Of a DNA stretch of 46,717 nt, positions 17,329 to 26,860 are shown in pieces. Origin of the DNA: Alphaproteobacteria bacterium (GTDB lineage Bacteria > Pseudomonadota > Alphaproteobacteria > Micavibrionales > Micavibrionaceae); assembly GCA_009929775.1 (NCBI GenBank), contig RZZS01000014.1, positions 1-46,717 of the forward strand, written 5' to 3'. Made by a program: the position numbers and the translations under genes. The notes under the pieces are model-generated. The model saw only the letters and a program-made list of their open reading frames with translations. It did no database searches and was not told the origin of the DNA. Each line of letters begins with the position of its first letter. Positions within the stretch are counted from its first letter, which is position 1.

Positions 17329-17506
17329 GGTGAGTCTCCTCGATGCTACATCGTTTATTGCCGAATTTGCGCTTGCAACTTTGGGGGCGGTGAAAATATT
17401 CTCTTATTTCATGATCCTATACTAAATTAGCGGATCTTGAGACAAAGATGTCTAAAACTTTATGGAATTCCGCTCGCTCGCGACAAACCGGGAAGATGGA
17501 GGATGT

Positions 17507-18331
17507 GTGTTCAGGTTTTTGAAAATGCACGGTCTTTCGAATGATTTTGCTCTTTTCGATGCCCGGAATTCAAAGATCGATGTGCCGCGCGACGTATTGA
17601 CGCAGTGGGCGAATCGCAGGACCGGGATCGGGTTCGATCAGGCTGTTTTTCTTAAGGCATCTACGAATCCGCATGCGGATGTCCTGCTTGATATGTACAA
17701 CGCCGACGGATCTTCACTCGAGGCCTGTGGGAATGCGACGCGATGTGTTGCGTCGTACCTGATGAACGAACTTAATCGCGACGAGGTGACGATCGAGACG
17801 GTGGCCGGGTTGCTGGTTTGCAAGGCGGAGGCGGGAAACCGGAACGTCATCATGGTGGATATGGGCGTGCCGCGGTTTGGCTGGCGGGATATTCCTCTGG
17901 CCCGGGACATGGATACGCTTTCTCTCGATCTCGCCCTCGGAGATTTGCCGTCACCCGTTGCCGTCGGTATGGGCAATCCGCACTGTGTCTTCTTCGTTGA
18001 CGACGTCGATGCCCTCGGTATTGAGGCGCTCGGCCGGCAGGTCGAGCACGATCCGTTGTTTCCCAATCGCACGAATGTTGAGTTCGCGCGGATTCTCGAC
18101 CGGAACCGTATTCGTATGCGCGTGTGGGAGCGGGGGACGGGAGTAACCGCCGCATGCGGGTCGGGCGCGTGCGCGACCGTTGCGGCCGCCGTGCGGCGTG
18201 GTATTGCGGATCGCCGTTGCGAGGTCGTTCTCGATGGCGGAACTCTGGCATTTCACTGGCGCGAGAGCGACGATCATCTTCTGATGACCGGTCCGGTCGC
18301 CTATGTCTTCAGAGGCGAGATCGGCGCATAA
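17507..18331 (+). CDS. dapF: Diaminopimelate epimerase
   Basis: A PLP-independent racemase that converts LL- to meso-diaminopimelate for lysine and peptidoglycan synthesis. The two catalytic cysteines are in SSLEACGNATRC and TAACGSGACATVAA. The opening FLKMHGLSNDFALFD and GMGNPHCVFFVDDV are typical. I chose the GTG at 17507, which gives 274 residues, the same as the E. coli enzyme. A GGAGG at 17498-17502 supports it, though the spacing is short. An in-frame ATG at 17462 would add 15 non-conserved residues and lacks a ribosome-binding site. Confidence 0.95.
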   Translation: MFRFLKMHGLSNDFALFDARNSKIDVPRDVLTQWANRRTGIGFDQAVFLKASTNPHADVLLDMYNADGSSLEACGNATRCVASYLMNELNRDEVTIETVAGLLVCKAEAGNRNVIMVDMGVPRFGWRDIPLARDMDTLSLDLALGDLPSPVAVGMGNPHCVFFVDDVDALGIEALGRQVEHDPLFPNRTNVEFARILDRNRIRMRVWERGTGVTAACGSGACATVAAAVRRGIADRRCEVVLDGGTLAFHWRESDDHLLMTGPVAYVFRGEIGA

Positions 18332-18360
18332 AAAGCGGCCCGGATCGAATCCCGGGCCGC
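18331..18360 (-). terminator. Intrinsic terminator between dapF and the 103-aa gene
   Basis: A 9-bp stem GCGGCCCGG (18335-18343) and CCGGGCCGC (18352-18360) has an 8-base loop. The AAAA at 18331-18334 gives a short T-run for minus-strand transcripts from the 103-residue gene. On the plus strand it directly follows the dapF stop without a T-run, so it may also weakly stop dapF. Confidence 0.65.
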
Positions 18361-18412
18361 GAGGGTGTGGTCGGAAAAGAGAAGGGATCAGAAAACGGCC
18401 GTGCCGTGCCCC

Positions 18413-18724
18413 CTAGCACCGAAGCGGCGTGCGGGCCTGGCGCGACAGGGGGCGGTAAGCGAGGTGCGCAAGGTCAAGGTCGTCCTCGGGCTCCTCGCTT
18501 CCGCGGATTTCCACGGCTTCAAAATCGCCAAAGCGGACTTTCGCTTCCTCCTTGATGATTTCGAGGCACTCAAGCACGTCGTCAAGCCGTTCGTCTTCGC
18601 AGGGCTGACCCACTTTGGGCATCGTCAGGTCGGTTTGGATGACAAGGGTCCTGACGGGCTTGAAGCGGTAGTTATTGACGGTTACGACGTAGACGTTGCG
18701 TATGCAAGGGTGGTCGAGCATCAT
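18413..18724 (-). CDS. Conserved-looking hypothetical protein, 103 aa
   Basis: Not recognised. A soluble 103-residue protein beginning LDHPCIRNVYVVTVNNYRF, with an acidic middle (KVGQPCEDERLDDVLECLEI) and an acidic patch SEEPEDDLDLAHLAY before a basic end. Three cysteines lie in the first half and a fourth ends the protein. A good AGGAGA ribosome-binding site (18732-18737) precedes the first of two adjacent ATG codons, and a terminator follows the stop region, so this strand is the coding one despite an overlapping plus-strand open frame. It sits between dapF and mtaB, facing the other way. Confidence 0.65.
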   Translation of the reverse strand: MMLDHPCIRNVYVVTVNNYRFKPVRTLVIQTDLTMPKVGQPCEDERLDDVLECLEIIKEEAKVRFGDFEAVEIRGSEEPEDDLDLAHLAYRPLSRQARTPLRC

Positions 18725-18929
18725 GGAGAAATCTCCTGTCGTTGGTGAATTATCGTTGCCGATGGGGAAGAGAGTAGGGGTGCATTTGGATGAAAATTGG
18801 GCGGTTTTGTTAAATCTTTGTAACAGACTGGTTATGAGGTTGTAACAGCCGCTTATGTGAAACTTCTTGAAATCCTTGCCATAGCCATAATATTGACAGA
18901 ACGCTGAAACATTTTACGCAATTCGCGAG

Positions 18930-20192
18930 ATGGTGGACAAAAAAGAACCGGAAATCGTAACCTTTGGCTGTCGACTCAATACCTACGAGTCGGAAGTCAT
19001 GCGCGCCCATGCCGAAAAGGCGGGTTTGAGGGACGCGATCATTTTCAATACATGTGCGGTTACGAAGGAGGCCGAGCGGCAGGCAAGGCAGGCGATCCGC
19101 AAGGCTCGCCGGGAGAATCCGGACGCCCGCATCATCGTGACCGGCTGCGCGGCGCAGATCGATCCCGACGGGTTCGCCTCCATGCCCGAGGTCGATCAGG
19201 TCATTGGCAACGACCTCAAGCTGAAGGAAGAGAGCTGGAGCCCCGACGCTGCCGGGGAAAAAGTTCGCGTTAACGATATTATGTCCGTGCGCGAAACCGC
19301 CGGGCATCTGGTCGATGGCATGGAAGGGCGTGCGCGTGCTTTCCTGCAGGTCCAGAACGGCTGCGACCATCGCTGTACGTTCTGCATCATTCCCTTCGGG
19401 CGTGGCAATTCGCGCTCTGTTCCCATGGGGGAGATCGTCGATCAGGTTCGCAGGCTGGTGGCCAGAGGCTACAAGGAGATCGTTCTGACGGGCGTGGACG
19501 TCACGTCCTATGGCGCGGACCTCCCCGGCAAACCCACGCTGGGCCAGATGGTGCGCCGGATGCTGGCGATTGTTCCGGAACTGCCGCGCCTGCGACTGTC
19601 CTCGCTCGACCCGGTCGAGATCGACGACGATCTCTGGAAGCTGATTGCCGACGAGCCTCGCCTGATGCCGCATCTGCATCTCTCTCTCCAAGCGGGGGAC
19701 GACATGATTCTCAAGCGCATGAAACGCCGCCATCTGCGGCAGGACGTCATCGACATGGTTCGCCGTGCACGCGGTTACCGCCCGGACATGGCGTTCGGGG
19801 CGGACATCATCGCGGGGTTTCCAACGGAAACCGAGGAGATGTTCCAGCGCTCGCTCGATATCGTGGAAGAGTGCGACCTTACCTTTCTTCATGTCTTCCC
19901 GTATTCCGCGCGGCCCGGAACACCGGCGGCGAAAATGCCGCAGGTTCCGGGGGTGGTGCGCAAGGAACGCGCCGCGCGGCTGCGCGAACTTGGGGATAGG
20001 CAGCTCCGGACGTTCTTGAGATCGCACATTAACAAAATGATGCAAGTAATTGTCGAAAAAGATAATATTGGGCGATCTGAGCATTTTGCAATGGTGCGCC
20101 TCGACAAACCCTGCGAGCCGGGAATGCTCGTTGCCGCCCGTTCGGTGTCGGTGGACGGCGGGATGCTTGCCGGAATTGTGTCCGACGATTAA
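18930..20192 (+). CDS. mtaB: tRNA t6A37 methylthiotransferase MtaB
   Basis: A 420-residue radical-SAM enzyme that adds a methylthio group to t6A at position 37 of ANN-decoding tRNAs. The N-terminal MTTase domain holds three cluster cysteines, in TFGCRLNTYESEVM, FNTCAVTKEAE and VTGCAAQIDP. The radical SAM core has CDHRCTFCIIP (CxxxCxxC). A TRAM-like C-terminal region follows. The MtaB rather than MiaB or RimO assignment rests on the GCRLNTYES opening and the synteny dapF-mtaB-ftsY that is standard in alphaproteobacteria. Two copies of TTGTAACAG lie upstream (18818 and 18840). Confidence 0.93.
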   Translation: MVDKKEPEIVTFGCRLNTYESEVMRAHAEKAGLRDAIIFNTCAVTKEAERQARQAIRKARRENPDARIIVTGCAAQIDPDGFASMPEVDQVIGNDLKLKEESWSPDAAGEKVRVNDIMSVRETAGHLVDGMEGRARAFLQVQNGCDHRCTFCIIPFGRGNSRSVPMGEIVDQVRRLVARGYKEIVLTGVDVTSYGADLPGKPTLGQMVRRMLAIVPELPRLRLSSLDPVEIDDDLWKLIADEPRLMPHLHLSLQAGDDMILKRMKRRHLRQDVIDMVRRARGYRPDMAFGADIIAGFPTETEEMFQRSLDIVEECDLTFLHVFPYSARPGTPAAKMPQVPGVVRKERAARLRELGDRQLRTFLRSHINKMMQVIVEKDNIGRSEHFAMVRLDKPCEPGMLVAARSVSVDGGMLAGIVSDD

Positions 20193-20254
20193 GCAAATGT
20201 TATGGAAGTGCGTCTATAGCTGGTAAGAAGACAACTGATCGGTGAGCTTCGATC

Positions 20255-20962
20255 ATGGCCTGGTTACCTGTTATCGCTCCCTATGCCGCTCTGATCCTGA
20301 CTGCAAGCGGAACATGCGCCGGGGTGAAGGACTTTGAGACGGAGATCGATTTGCGCGTGATCCAGCCGGAGATCACCTACGATCTGACGCGCTCCGGAAA
20401 ATATCTTACCAACAAGTCGGCGGACGCGATCGCGCGCTGGAAAAGCGAACACGAGGACCATGTCTGGGCTTCCCACGACCTTCAGGTCGGCGGCGTCGCC
20501 CGCGGCGGGATCGGCATCAGTTCCCAGATAAGGCTCGAAGGGCGGCACATCGACCGGTACGGCGTCTACTGGTGTCCGGTCATCCGGAAGGTCGAAATCG
20601 AGGTTTTCTACGCAACGACCATTTTTGTCGCGAAGGAAAAGCAGAAGAACCGGTGCGAGTTCGATCTCGTCCACGAGCATGAACTCGGGCATCACCGCAT
20701 CAATATCGCTGCCGTGAAAAAATATACGGACAAGCTGCGCAAGGACTTGCCGGTCATGATCTCGATTCTCGAGCGTGACTATGTCGAGCGGCCCGACGTC
20801 GAAGTGCGCTTCGCCGAAATCCAGCACGGGCTTCAGGACGGGATCAAGGTCTATTCCGACTATATCTTCCGGGAAATGCGCACAAACAACGCTGCTTACG
20901 ACAGTCCGGAGGAGTACGAGCGTGTCTCCTCCCTGAGCCGCCGTTGTCATGAAGGCCGATAA
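20255..20962 (+). CDS. Secreted DUF922-type putative zinc protease
   Basis: A 235-residue protein with an N-terminal signal-like hydrophobic segment (about residues 3-22, ending near GTCAG). A metal-binding HExxH sits in LVHEHELGHHRINIAAVKKY at about residue 143. The surrounding layout, with a Trp-rich strand region earlier and a basic helix after the site, matches DUF922 predicted secreted zinc-dependent proteases. The substrate is unknown. It lies between mtaB and a convergent esterase gene, the stop codons being nine bases apart. Confidence 0.78.
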   Translation: MAWLPVIAPYAALILTASGTCAGVKDFETEIDLRVIQPEITYDLTRSGKYLTNKSADAIARWKSEHEDHVWASHDLQVGGVARGGIGISSQIRLEGRHIDRYGVYWCPVIRKVEIEVFYATTIFVAKEKQKNRCEFDLVHEHELGHHRINIAAVKKYTDKLRKDLPVMISILERDYVERPDVEVRFAEIQHGLQDGIKVYSDYIFREMRTNNAAYDSPEEYERVSSLSRRCHEGR

Positions 20963-20970
20963 CCATGTTC

Positions 20971-21807
20971 TCAACGGTATCCCGGGATACTGCACGCAAT
21001 GAGCGATGCAACTCTTTCGGCGAGGGATGGTGGAGCGGCCCGGTGGTTCTCCATGTCTCGCCATGCAATGGCGTTGACAAAATCGGCGATGTCGTAATAC
21101 CAGTGCGTATGCCCGGCAATCTCGTAATGCGTTACGGTCGCACCGGCTTCGTCGAACTCTTTCGCCGTGTCACGGACTTTCGTTCTCGTAAAAATGGTGT
21201 CATCTGTACCGGATATCAGTATGATTGGAACTCCTCGCCGCAGTGTGCAGGGTTTTTCGTTAAAATACGCAGATCCCGCGTGAACGGCGACAGCGGCGAA
21301 AGCGCGCGATCGGAAAGCGCCAAGATGCAATGCCGTTACAGCGCCGGACGAGTGTCCGAAGACGTACACTCGCTCGGGATCAGCGCCGAATTCGTCGACG
21401 GCATGGCGTGCAAGGGAAACCAAATAATCCAGCATTACATCGGTTGACGCCCACGCATTTGCCTTTGCGGTAGGCGCAATAATAACGACGCTTTCAGCGT
21501 CCGCGAGCGTTTGCCACTTGTCGATCATGGACGCGCCGGTCCGCCCGCCGCCGTGCAAGGCCAGAAGAAGCGGAGGCTTTTTATCAGAGGGGGGCAAGCC
21601 GGGTTTGTACGCGTAGTACTCGAGCGCGAGCGAGCCATCGGAAAAGAGTCGAGGAAGATAGTGTGAAGGTTCGGCATAGGTGTTGGTGTATGAAGTCACT
21701 GGCATGGGAGAATTCAGGGCTATTGAGGAAAGTGCCTCCGCCCGGGCGATCGGGCAAGAGAGAAACGCGACCAGAAAGATACCTGCGAGAAAAACGCGAT
21801 AATTCAT
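20971..21807 (-). CDS. Exported alpha/beta-hydrolase esterase (PHB depolymerase/feruloyl esterase-like)
   Basis: A 278-residue exported hydrolase. A signal peptide (residues about 1-23, RVFLAGIFLVAFLSCPIARA) is followed by the oxyanion strand PPLLLALHGGGRTGASMID, the nucleophile elbow VYVFGHSSGAVTALHLG, a candidate acid in LISGTDDTIF and a histidine in YEIAGHTHWYY. This order matches the LpqC/PHB depolymerase-like carbohydrate esterase group. The start is chosen to open the signal peptide; an upstream in-frame ATG remains possible. It is divergent from ftsY, sharing about 110 bases of promoter space. Confidence 0.85.
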   Translation of the reverse strand: MNYRVFLAGIFLVAFLSCPIARAEALSSIALNSPMPVTSYTNTYAEPSHYLPRLFSDGSLALEYYAYKPGLPPSDKKPPLLLALHGGGRTGASMIDKWQTLADAESVVIIAPTAKANAWASTDVMLDYLVSLARHAVDEFGADPERVYVFGHSSGAVTALHLGAFRSRAFAAVAVHAGSAYFNEKPCTLRRGVPIILISGTDDTIFTRTKVRDTAKEFDEAGATVTHYEIAGHTHWYYDIADFVNAIAWRDMENHRAAPPSLAERVASLIACSIPGYR

Positions 21808-21856
21808 ACCTGTACAATACCCATGATTGCCGGTGAAGGTGATCTGTAACATATTT

Positions 21857-21884
21857 TTGCATTCCCGCCTATATGAATTATAGT
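21857..21884 (+). promoter_or_regulatory. Predicted ftsY promoter
   Basis: TTGCAT (21857-21862), a 16-base spacer and TATAGT (21879-21884) predict a start near 21891, about 25 bases before the ftsY ATG. A TGTAACA word lies just upstream (21846-21852). Confidence 0.45.
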
Positions 21885-21915
21885 TTGAACAGCGGCAATC
21901 AGGATCGGAACGGAC

Positions 21916-23091
21916 ATGGTTTTCTGGCGCAAGAAGAGAAACGCCTCCGAACAGGAGCAGGAAGAGCGCGACGACAAGCTCCTGCATCCTTCCCGCGAGC
22001 CGGAAATCGAGCCGCCGACGGATGCGGAGGAGCCGAGCCTCGCGCATGATGTCCGGGAAGTCCCCGAGTCGGGTGTTCTTGAGGAACTCGCAGAGACGCC
22101 AGTTCCCGCTCATACGCGGCTGTCCGATGCCCGTGAGGCTGAGGTGCAACGCGAAGCTCGCGCCGAAGAGGATGGGGGCGGCTGGTTCTCACGTCTTTCG
22201 AGCGGGTTGTCGAAGTCGACGCGCAAGATCAGTGACGGTATCGGCGATCTCATCACCAAGAGGAAGCTCGACGATGCGACGCTCGAACAGCTCGAAGAGC
22301 TGTTGATTGGCGCTGATCTCGGCCCGCGTACGGCGGCCCGGGTCGTCGCCGATTTTGCGCAGGGGCGTTTCGGCAAGGAGATCGGCGAGCAGGAGGTGCG
22401 CGAAGCGCTTGCGGATTCCATCGCGAAGATTCTCGAGCCGGTGACGGGCGAACTGACGATCCCTGACGCGCCGAAACCGTTCGTTATTCTCGTCGCGGGC
22501 GTTAACGGCGTCGGCAAGACGACGACCATCGGAAAGCTTGCCTGGCAATACCACGTGAACCGAAAGAAGAAGCTTGTGATCGGTGCAGGCGATACCTTCC
22601 GGGCCGCGGCGATCGAGCAGCTCCAGATATGGTCGGAGCGGGCGCATTGCCCGCTGGTCGCGAAGCAGGTCGGGGCGGACGCGGCCGCCGTCGCTTTTGA
22701 GTCGTACGAAAAGGCGGTGGAGGAGGGGGCCGACATTCTGATGATCGATACGGCCGGCCGTCTGCACAACAAGGCGAACCTGATGGCCGAATTGCAAAAG
22801 ATCGTCCGGGTTCTCAAAAAGCGCGACGAGACCGCGCCGCACGAAGTTCTGCTCGTCCTCGACGCCACGACCGGCCAGAACGCGCATTCGCAGGTCGAGG
22901 TTTACCGCGACATGCTCGACGTTACGGGGCTCGTCGTCACGAAGCTGGACGGCTCGGCGCGCGGGGGCGTCGTTGTCAGTCTTGCGGATCAATTCAAATT
23001 GCCGATCTACGCCGTCGGCGTCGGGGAGGGGATCGAGGACCTTCAGCCGTTCCACCCGAAAGAATACGCCCGGGCGCTCGTCGGGCTATAG
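21916..23091 (+). CDS. ftsY: Signal recognition particle receptor FtsY
   Basis: A 391-residue SRP GTPase at the inner membrane that docks Ffh-ribosome complexes to the Sec translocon. The first 75 or so residues form a highly charged acidic A domain (for example EEPSLAHDVREVPESG). The NG domain follows with KISDGIGDLITKRKLDD, the P-loop VAGVNGVGKTTTIGKLAWQY, DTAGRLHNKANLMAE, the TKLDGSARGG motif and a closing GVGEGIEDLQPFHPKEYARA. A GxxD-type DARGQ relative is seen as DATTGQNAHSQ. Length is normal for an alphaproteobacterial FtsY. It has its own promoter upstream. Confidence 0.97.
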   Translation: MVFWRKKRNASEQEQEERDDKLLHPSREPEIEPPTDAEEPSLAHDVREVPESGVLEELAETPVPAHTRLSDAREAEVQREARAEEDGGGWFSRLSSGLSKSTRKISDGIGDLITKRKLDDATLEQLEELLIGADLGPRTAARVVADFAQGRFGKEIGEQEVREALADSIAKILEPVTGELTIPDAPKPFVILVAGVNGVGKTTTIGKLAWQYHVNRKKKLVIGAGDTFRAAAIEQLQIWSERAHCPLVAKQVGADAAAVAFESYEKAVEEGADILMIDTAGRLHNKANLMAELQKIVRVLKKRDETAPHEVLLVLDATTGQNAHSQVEVYRDMLDVTGLVVTKLDGSARGGVVVSLADQFKLPIYAVGVGEGIEDLQPFHPKEYARALVGL

Positions 23092-23203
23092 GGGGCGACG
23101 GGGCGGATCATGTCCGCGACTTGCCTTCCTTTGCCGCCTGTCTTAACGTGACCGGCGATATGGGATCGCAGTCAAGCCCCGAAAGAATAATGGAGCCAGA
23201 GAT

Positions 23204-25150
23204 ATGAACAATCCGGCAGACCTGTTCCGGCCCTCCGCGGAAACGCGCGCCAGTGCCAAAATTTCCCGCGAGAGGTACGACGCCCTGTACGCGCGTTCCG
23301 TCGAGGATCCGGAAGGATTCTGGGCGGACATGGCGGAGCGTATTGCGTGGTTCAAAAAACCGTCGGTAATCAAGAATACATCCTTCGCCCAGGACGACTT
23401 TTATATTCGCTGGTACGAGGACGGCACGTTGAACGCTTGTTACAACTGCGTCGACCGTCATCTGCCGGAGCGCGCGGACCGGACGGCGCTGATCTTCGAG
23501 GGGAACGAGCCGGATACGGACGGACATATTACCTACGGCGAGCTGAAAACCCGGGTCTGCAAACTCGCGAACGCCCTGAAAGAGCGCGGCGTCGGGAAGG
23601 GCGACCGGGTGACGATCTATATGCCGATGATTCCCGAGGCGGTGTATGCCATGCTGGCCTGTGCGCGGATCGGGGCGATTCATTCCGTGGTCTTCGGCGG
23701 ATTTTCGCCGGGGTCGCTGCGCGACCGGATCATCGACTGCGAATCGCATGCCGTCATCACGGCCGACGAGGGATTGCGCGGGCCGAAGGCCGTACCGCTC
23801 AAAGCCAATGTCGACGAGGCGCTGGCCGAGTGTCCTGACGTGCATACGGTCCTGACGCTCCGGCACACGGGCACCGCGACCGGCTGGACGGAAGGGCGGG
23901 ATGTGTGGTGGCACGAGATCGTCGAGAAACAGGGCGAGGACTGCCCCTGCGAGGAGATGAATGCCGAAGACCCGCTGTTCATCCTCTATACGAGCGGCTC
24001 CACCGGCAAGCCCAAGGGGGTCCTGCACACGACGGGCGGCTATATGGTTTATACGTCTCTGACGCACGATGTCGTGTTCGATTACCGCGAAGGCGAGGTC
24101 TACTGGTGCACGGCCGATGTCGGCTGGGTGACGGGGCATTCCTATATCGTCTACGGTCCCCTCGCCAACGGCGCGACGAGTCTTGTTTTCGAGGGCGTGC
24201 CGAACTACCCGGACTGGTCGCGGTTCTGGCAGGTCGTCGAAAAGCACAAGGTCAATATTTTCTATACGGCCCCGACCGCGATTCGCTCCCTGCTGCGGGC
24301 CGGAGACGACTTCGTGAAGAAAACGGACCGTTCTTCCCTGCGTCTGCTCGGCACCGTCGGCGAGCCGATCAATCTCGAAGCCTGGATATGGTATCACGAC
24401 ATCGTCGGCGACAGCCGTTGTCCGGTCATCGACACATGGTGGCAGACGGAAACCGGCGGACACTGCATTACGCCGTTGCCCGCGTTCGACCTCAAGCCCG
24501 GATCGGCGACATTACCTTTCTTCGGCGTGCAGCCGGTTATCGTCGATAACGAGGGCAACGAGCTCAAAGGCGCGTGTCAGGGTAATCTCTGCATAAGGGA
24601 TAGCTGGCCCGGCCAGATGCGCAGCGTCTACCGAGACCACAACCGGTTCATATTCACCTATTTCATCACCTTTCCCGGCTACTATTTCACGGGCGACGGC
24701 GCGCGCCGGGACGAAGACGGCTATTACTGGATCACGGGCCGTGTCGACGATGTCATTAATGTTTCCGGCCACAGGCTTGGTACGGCGGAAATCGAAAGCG
24801 CTGTCGACGAGCACCCGGACGTTTCGGAATCAGCCGTGGTCGGCTTTCCGCACGAGCTCAAGGGGCAGGGCATCTATGCCTACGTCACCTTGCGGGAGGG
24901 CGTTTACCCGAGCGTGAAGCTGCGGGAGGAGATCGTCGCCACCGTCCGGCGTGTGATCGGTCCGATCGCTACGCTCGACCGCATTCAATGGGCCTCGGGC
25001 CTGCCCAAAACCCGCTCCGGGAAGATCATGCGGCGTATCCTGCGCAAAATCGCGGCGGGTGAATATGACAGCCTCGGTGACCTGACGACGCTTGCAGACC
25101 CTGGCGTTGTAAGGGACCTCGTCAAGGCTGCTCAGGCGGCAAGGAAATAA
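23204..25150 (+). CDS. acs: Acetyl-CoA synthetase
   Basis: A 648-residue AMP-forming ligase that activates acetate to acetyl-CoA through acetyl-AMP. The phosphate loop [53 protein letters not shown] and [15 protein letters not shown] are all present. The C-terminal catalytic lysine that is typically controlled by acetylation is in [14 protein letters not shown]. Length matches the family. A GGAG ribosome-binding site precedes the ATG. It is followed by amn after a 69-base gap. Confidence 0.97.
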   Translation: MNNPADLFRPSAETRASAKISRERYDALYARSVEDPEGFWADMAERIAWFKKPSVIKNTSFAQDDFYIRWYEDGTLNACYNCVDRHLPERADRTALIFEGNEPDTDGHITYGELKTRVCKLANALKERGVGKGDRVTIYMPMIPEAVYAMLACARIGAIHSVVFGGFSPGSLRDRIIDCESHAVITADEGLRGPKAVPLKANVDEALAECPDVHTVLTLRHTGTATGWTEGRDVWWHEIVEKQGEDCPCEEMNAEDPLFILYTSGSTGKPKGVLHTTGGYMVYTSLTHDVVFDYREGEVYWCTADVGWVTGHSYIVYGPLANGATSLVFEGVPNYPDWSRFWQVVEKHKVNIFYTAPTAIRSLLRAGDDFVKKTDRSSLRLLGTVGEPINLEAWIWYHDIVGDSRCPVIDTWWQTETGGHCITPLPAFDLKPGSATLPFFGVQPVIVDNEGNELKGACQGNLCIRDSWPGQMRSVYRDHNRFIFTYFITFPGYYFTGDGARRDEDGYYWITGRVDDVINVSGHRLGTAEIESAVDEHPDVSESAVVGFPHELKGQGIYAYVTLREGVYPSVKLREEIVATVRRVIGPIATLDRIQWASGLPKTRSGKIMRRILRKIAAGEYDSLGDLTTLADPGVVRDLVKAAQAARK

Positions 25151-25219
25151 CTGGCGGTCTACAACGCGCCGACCGACGTAAGCGTTGCTGATTGCGGAAA
25201 AAGCAGTCAAAATGGCGCG

Positions 25220-26725
25220 ATGAGCGAGAAACCAAAGAAGTTCAAGCCCCGCCATTTTACCGATCCCGCCGAAGCGCTTGCCGCAATCCGCGAGATTTAC
25301 GACCATAATGTCGGCTACCTTCAGCGTAAATACGGTGAGTTTGCGCACGGGGAGCTCAAGGAAAACCGGGTCAGTGCGCACTATCCCCAAATCCGGATAA
25401 CGGCCCATAACGCCAACCGTGCCGATACGCGGCTGTCCTTCGGCTTTGTACCGAAGCCTGGCGTTTACAGCACGACCCTCACGGCGCCGGATATCTTCGA
25501 CCATTACTACATGGAGATGATGCGTCTGCTGATTCTCAATCATGGCGAGCCGGTCGAGATCGGACTCAGCGATACGCCAATTCCGATTCATTTTGCTCTC
25601 GGCGAAGATTATTATCCTGAAAAGGAACTCGAGCCGGAGCGGATCAGCACAGTGCCGGATATCTTCGATGTGCCGTTGCTCGATTTCATGGACGATTCCG
25701 TTGCGAACGGTTCGTTCGTCTCTCCTCCGGGGGTGTCGCAGCCGCTGGCGCTGTTTTCCGCGCCGCGGGTGGATCTGAGCCTGATGAGGCTTAAGCATTA
25801 TTGCGGCTCGAGCGCCGGCCATTTCCAGAATTTTGTTATCTTTACGAACTACCAGTTTTACATCGATGAATTCATCAAGATCTGCCGGGACATCATGTCT
25901 CCGACCGACAACCCGGATCTCAAAGCGGAGCGCAGCCAGTACAGCGCCTTTGTCGAGCCGGGAAACCGGGTGACGATCAACCGGAACACCGGAAATTCCG
26001 CCGACGACGAAGAGGGGGTTGTTATGCGGCGCCAGCCCCAGATGCCCGCTTATCACCTCAAGCGGCCGGACGGGACGGGGATCACGATGATCAATATCGG
26101 GGTCGGCCCCTCGAATGCCAAGACCATTACCGACCACGTGGCTGTCCTGCGACCGCATGCGTGGTTGATGCTCGGCCACTGCGCGGGTCTTCGAAACTCC
26201 CAGGGACTCGGTGACTATGTTCTTGCACACGGATATCTGCGGCAGGACAACGTAATGTATCACGACCTCCACCCGAGCATCCCGATCCCGGCGCTTTCTG
26301 AAATCCAGCTGGCCCTCGAAAAGGCGGTTTCGATGGTAACTGGCTATCAGGGCTACGATCTCAAGAAAATCATGCGAACCGGAACTGTGGCCACGATCGA
26401 CGACCGAAACTGGGAACTTCGCCCGCCCAAGCACCAGACCCAGCGCTTCTCGCAAAGTCGCGCTATCGCGCTGGACATGGAGTCCGGGACGATTGCGGCG
26501 AACGGGTTCCGCTTCCGTGTTCCCTACGGGACTCTCCTGTGCGTGTCGGACAAGCCGCTGCACGGGCAACTAAAGCTGCCCGGAATGGCCGACGCGTTTT
26601 ATCGCGAGCGGGTGGAGCAGCACTTGCAAATCGGGCTGCTTGCGATGGCCCTTCTGCGGGACATCGGCCCCGATCGCTTGCACAGCCGGAAGCTGCGTAG
26701 CTTTAACGAGGTGGCGTTTCTCTGA
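25220..26725 (+). CDS. amn: AMP nucleosidase
   Basis: A 501-residue enzyme that splits AMP into adenine and ribose 5-phosphate and so tunes adenylate pools. The N-terminal AMNp region has DHNVGYLQRKYGEFAHG and ENRVSAHYPQIRITAHN. The C-terminal phosphorylase-like domain has RPDGTGITMINIGVGPSNAK, HAWLMLGHCAGLRNSQGLGD and a late acidic residue in ALDMESGTIAANGFRFRVP, followed by CVSDKPLHGQLKLPG. Length matches E. coli Amn closely. It follows acs on the same strand and may be co-transcribed, linking two AMP-related activities (inference). Confidence 0.96.
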   Translation: MSEKPKKFKPRHFTDPAEALAAIREIYDHNVGYLQRKYGEFAHGELKENRVSAHYPQIRITAHNANRADTRLSFGFVPKPGVYSTTLTAPDIFDHYYMEMMRLLILNHGEPVEIGLSDTPIPIHFALGEDYYPEKELEPERISTVPDIFDVPLLDFMDDSVANGSFVSPPGVSQPLALFSAPRVDLSLMRLKHYCGSSAGHFQNFVIFTNYQFYIDEFIKICRDIMSPTDNPDLKAERSQYSAFVEPGNRVTINRNTGNSADDEEGVVMRRQPQMPAYHLKRPDGTGITMINIGVGPSNAKTITDHVAVLRPHAWLMLGHCAGLRNSQGLGDYVLAHGYLRQDNVMYHDLHPSIPIPALSEIQLALEKAVSMVTGYQGYDLKKIMRTGTVATIDDRNWELRPPKHQTQRFSQSRAIALDMESGTIAANGFRFRVPYGTLLCVSDKPLHGQLKLPGMADAFYRERVEQHLQIGLLAMALLRDIGPDRLHSRKLRSFNEVAFL

Positions 26726-26734
26726 AGTCCCGTC

Positions 26735-26843
26735 TTGACTCACCCCCACCCAACCCTCCTCCGCTTGGGGGAGGGCAATGAGGCTTTGGTTCGGCGAAGC
26801 CAAAGCAATTAGCCGAGTGGGTGGGTGGCGTTGGACGGGTCAA
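26735..26843. repeat. 109-bp palindromic intergenic repeat after amn
   Basis: The element opens TTGAC and closes with GTCAA and has CCACCCA/TGGGTGG words in its flanks. Two internal hairpins can be read: CCCTCC/GGAGGG (26754-26775) and GCTTTGG/CCAAAGC (26783-26806). It looks like a REP-type element and could act as a terminator for the acs-amn unit, though no T-run follows the stems. Confidence 0.6.
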
Positions 26844-26860
26844 TCTAATAGGAAAGTGCT

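Noticed and set aside
18893..18920. TTGACA with a TACGCA-like -10 ahead of mtaB as a promoter
   Set aside because: The -35 is perfect but the -10 is poor, and the start would fall at the mtaB ATG. It is not strong enough to list.
18810..20084. A 424-codon minus-strand frame opposite mtaB
   Set aside because: The plus-strand MtaB has all cluster cysteines and normal length; the antisense frame is a shadow.
24830..26569. A 579-codon minus-strand frame opposite acs and amn
   Set aside because: The plus strand encodes two complete, strongly conserved enzymes. The antisense translation has no recognisable motif.
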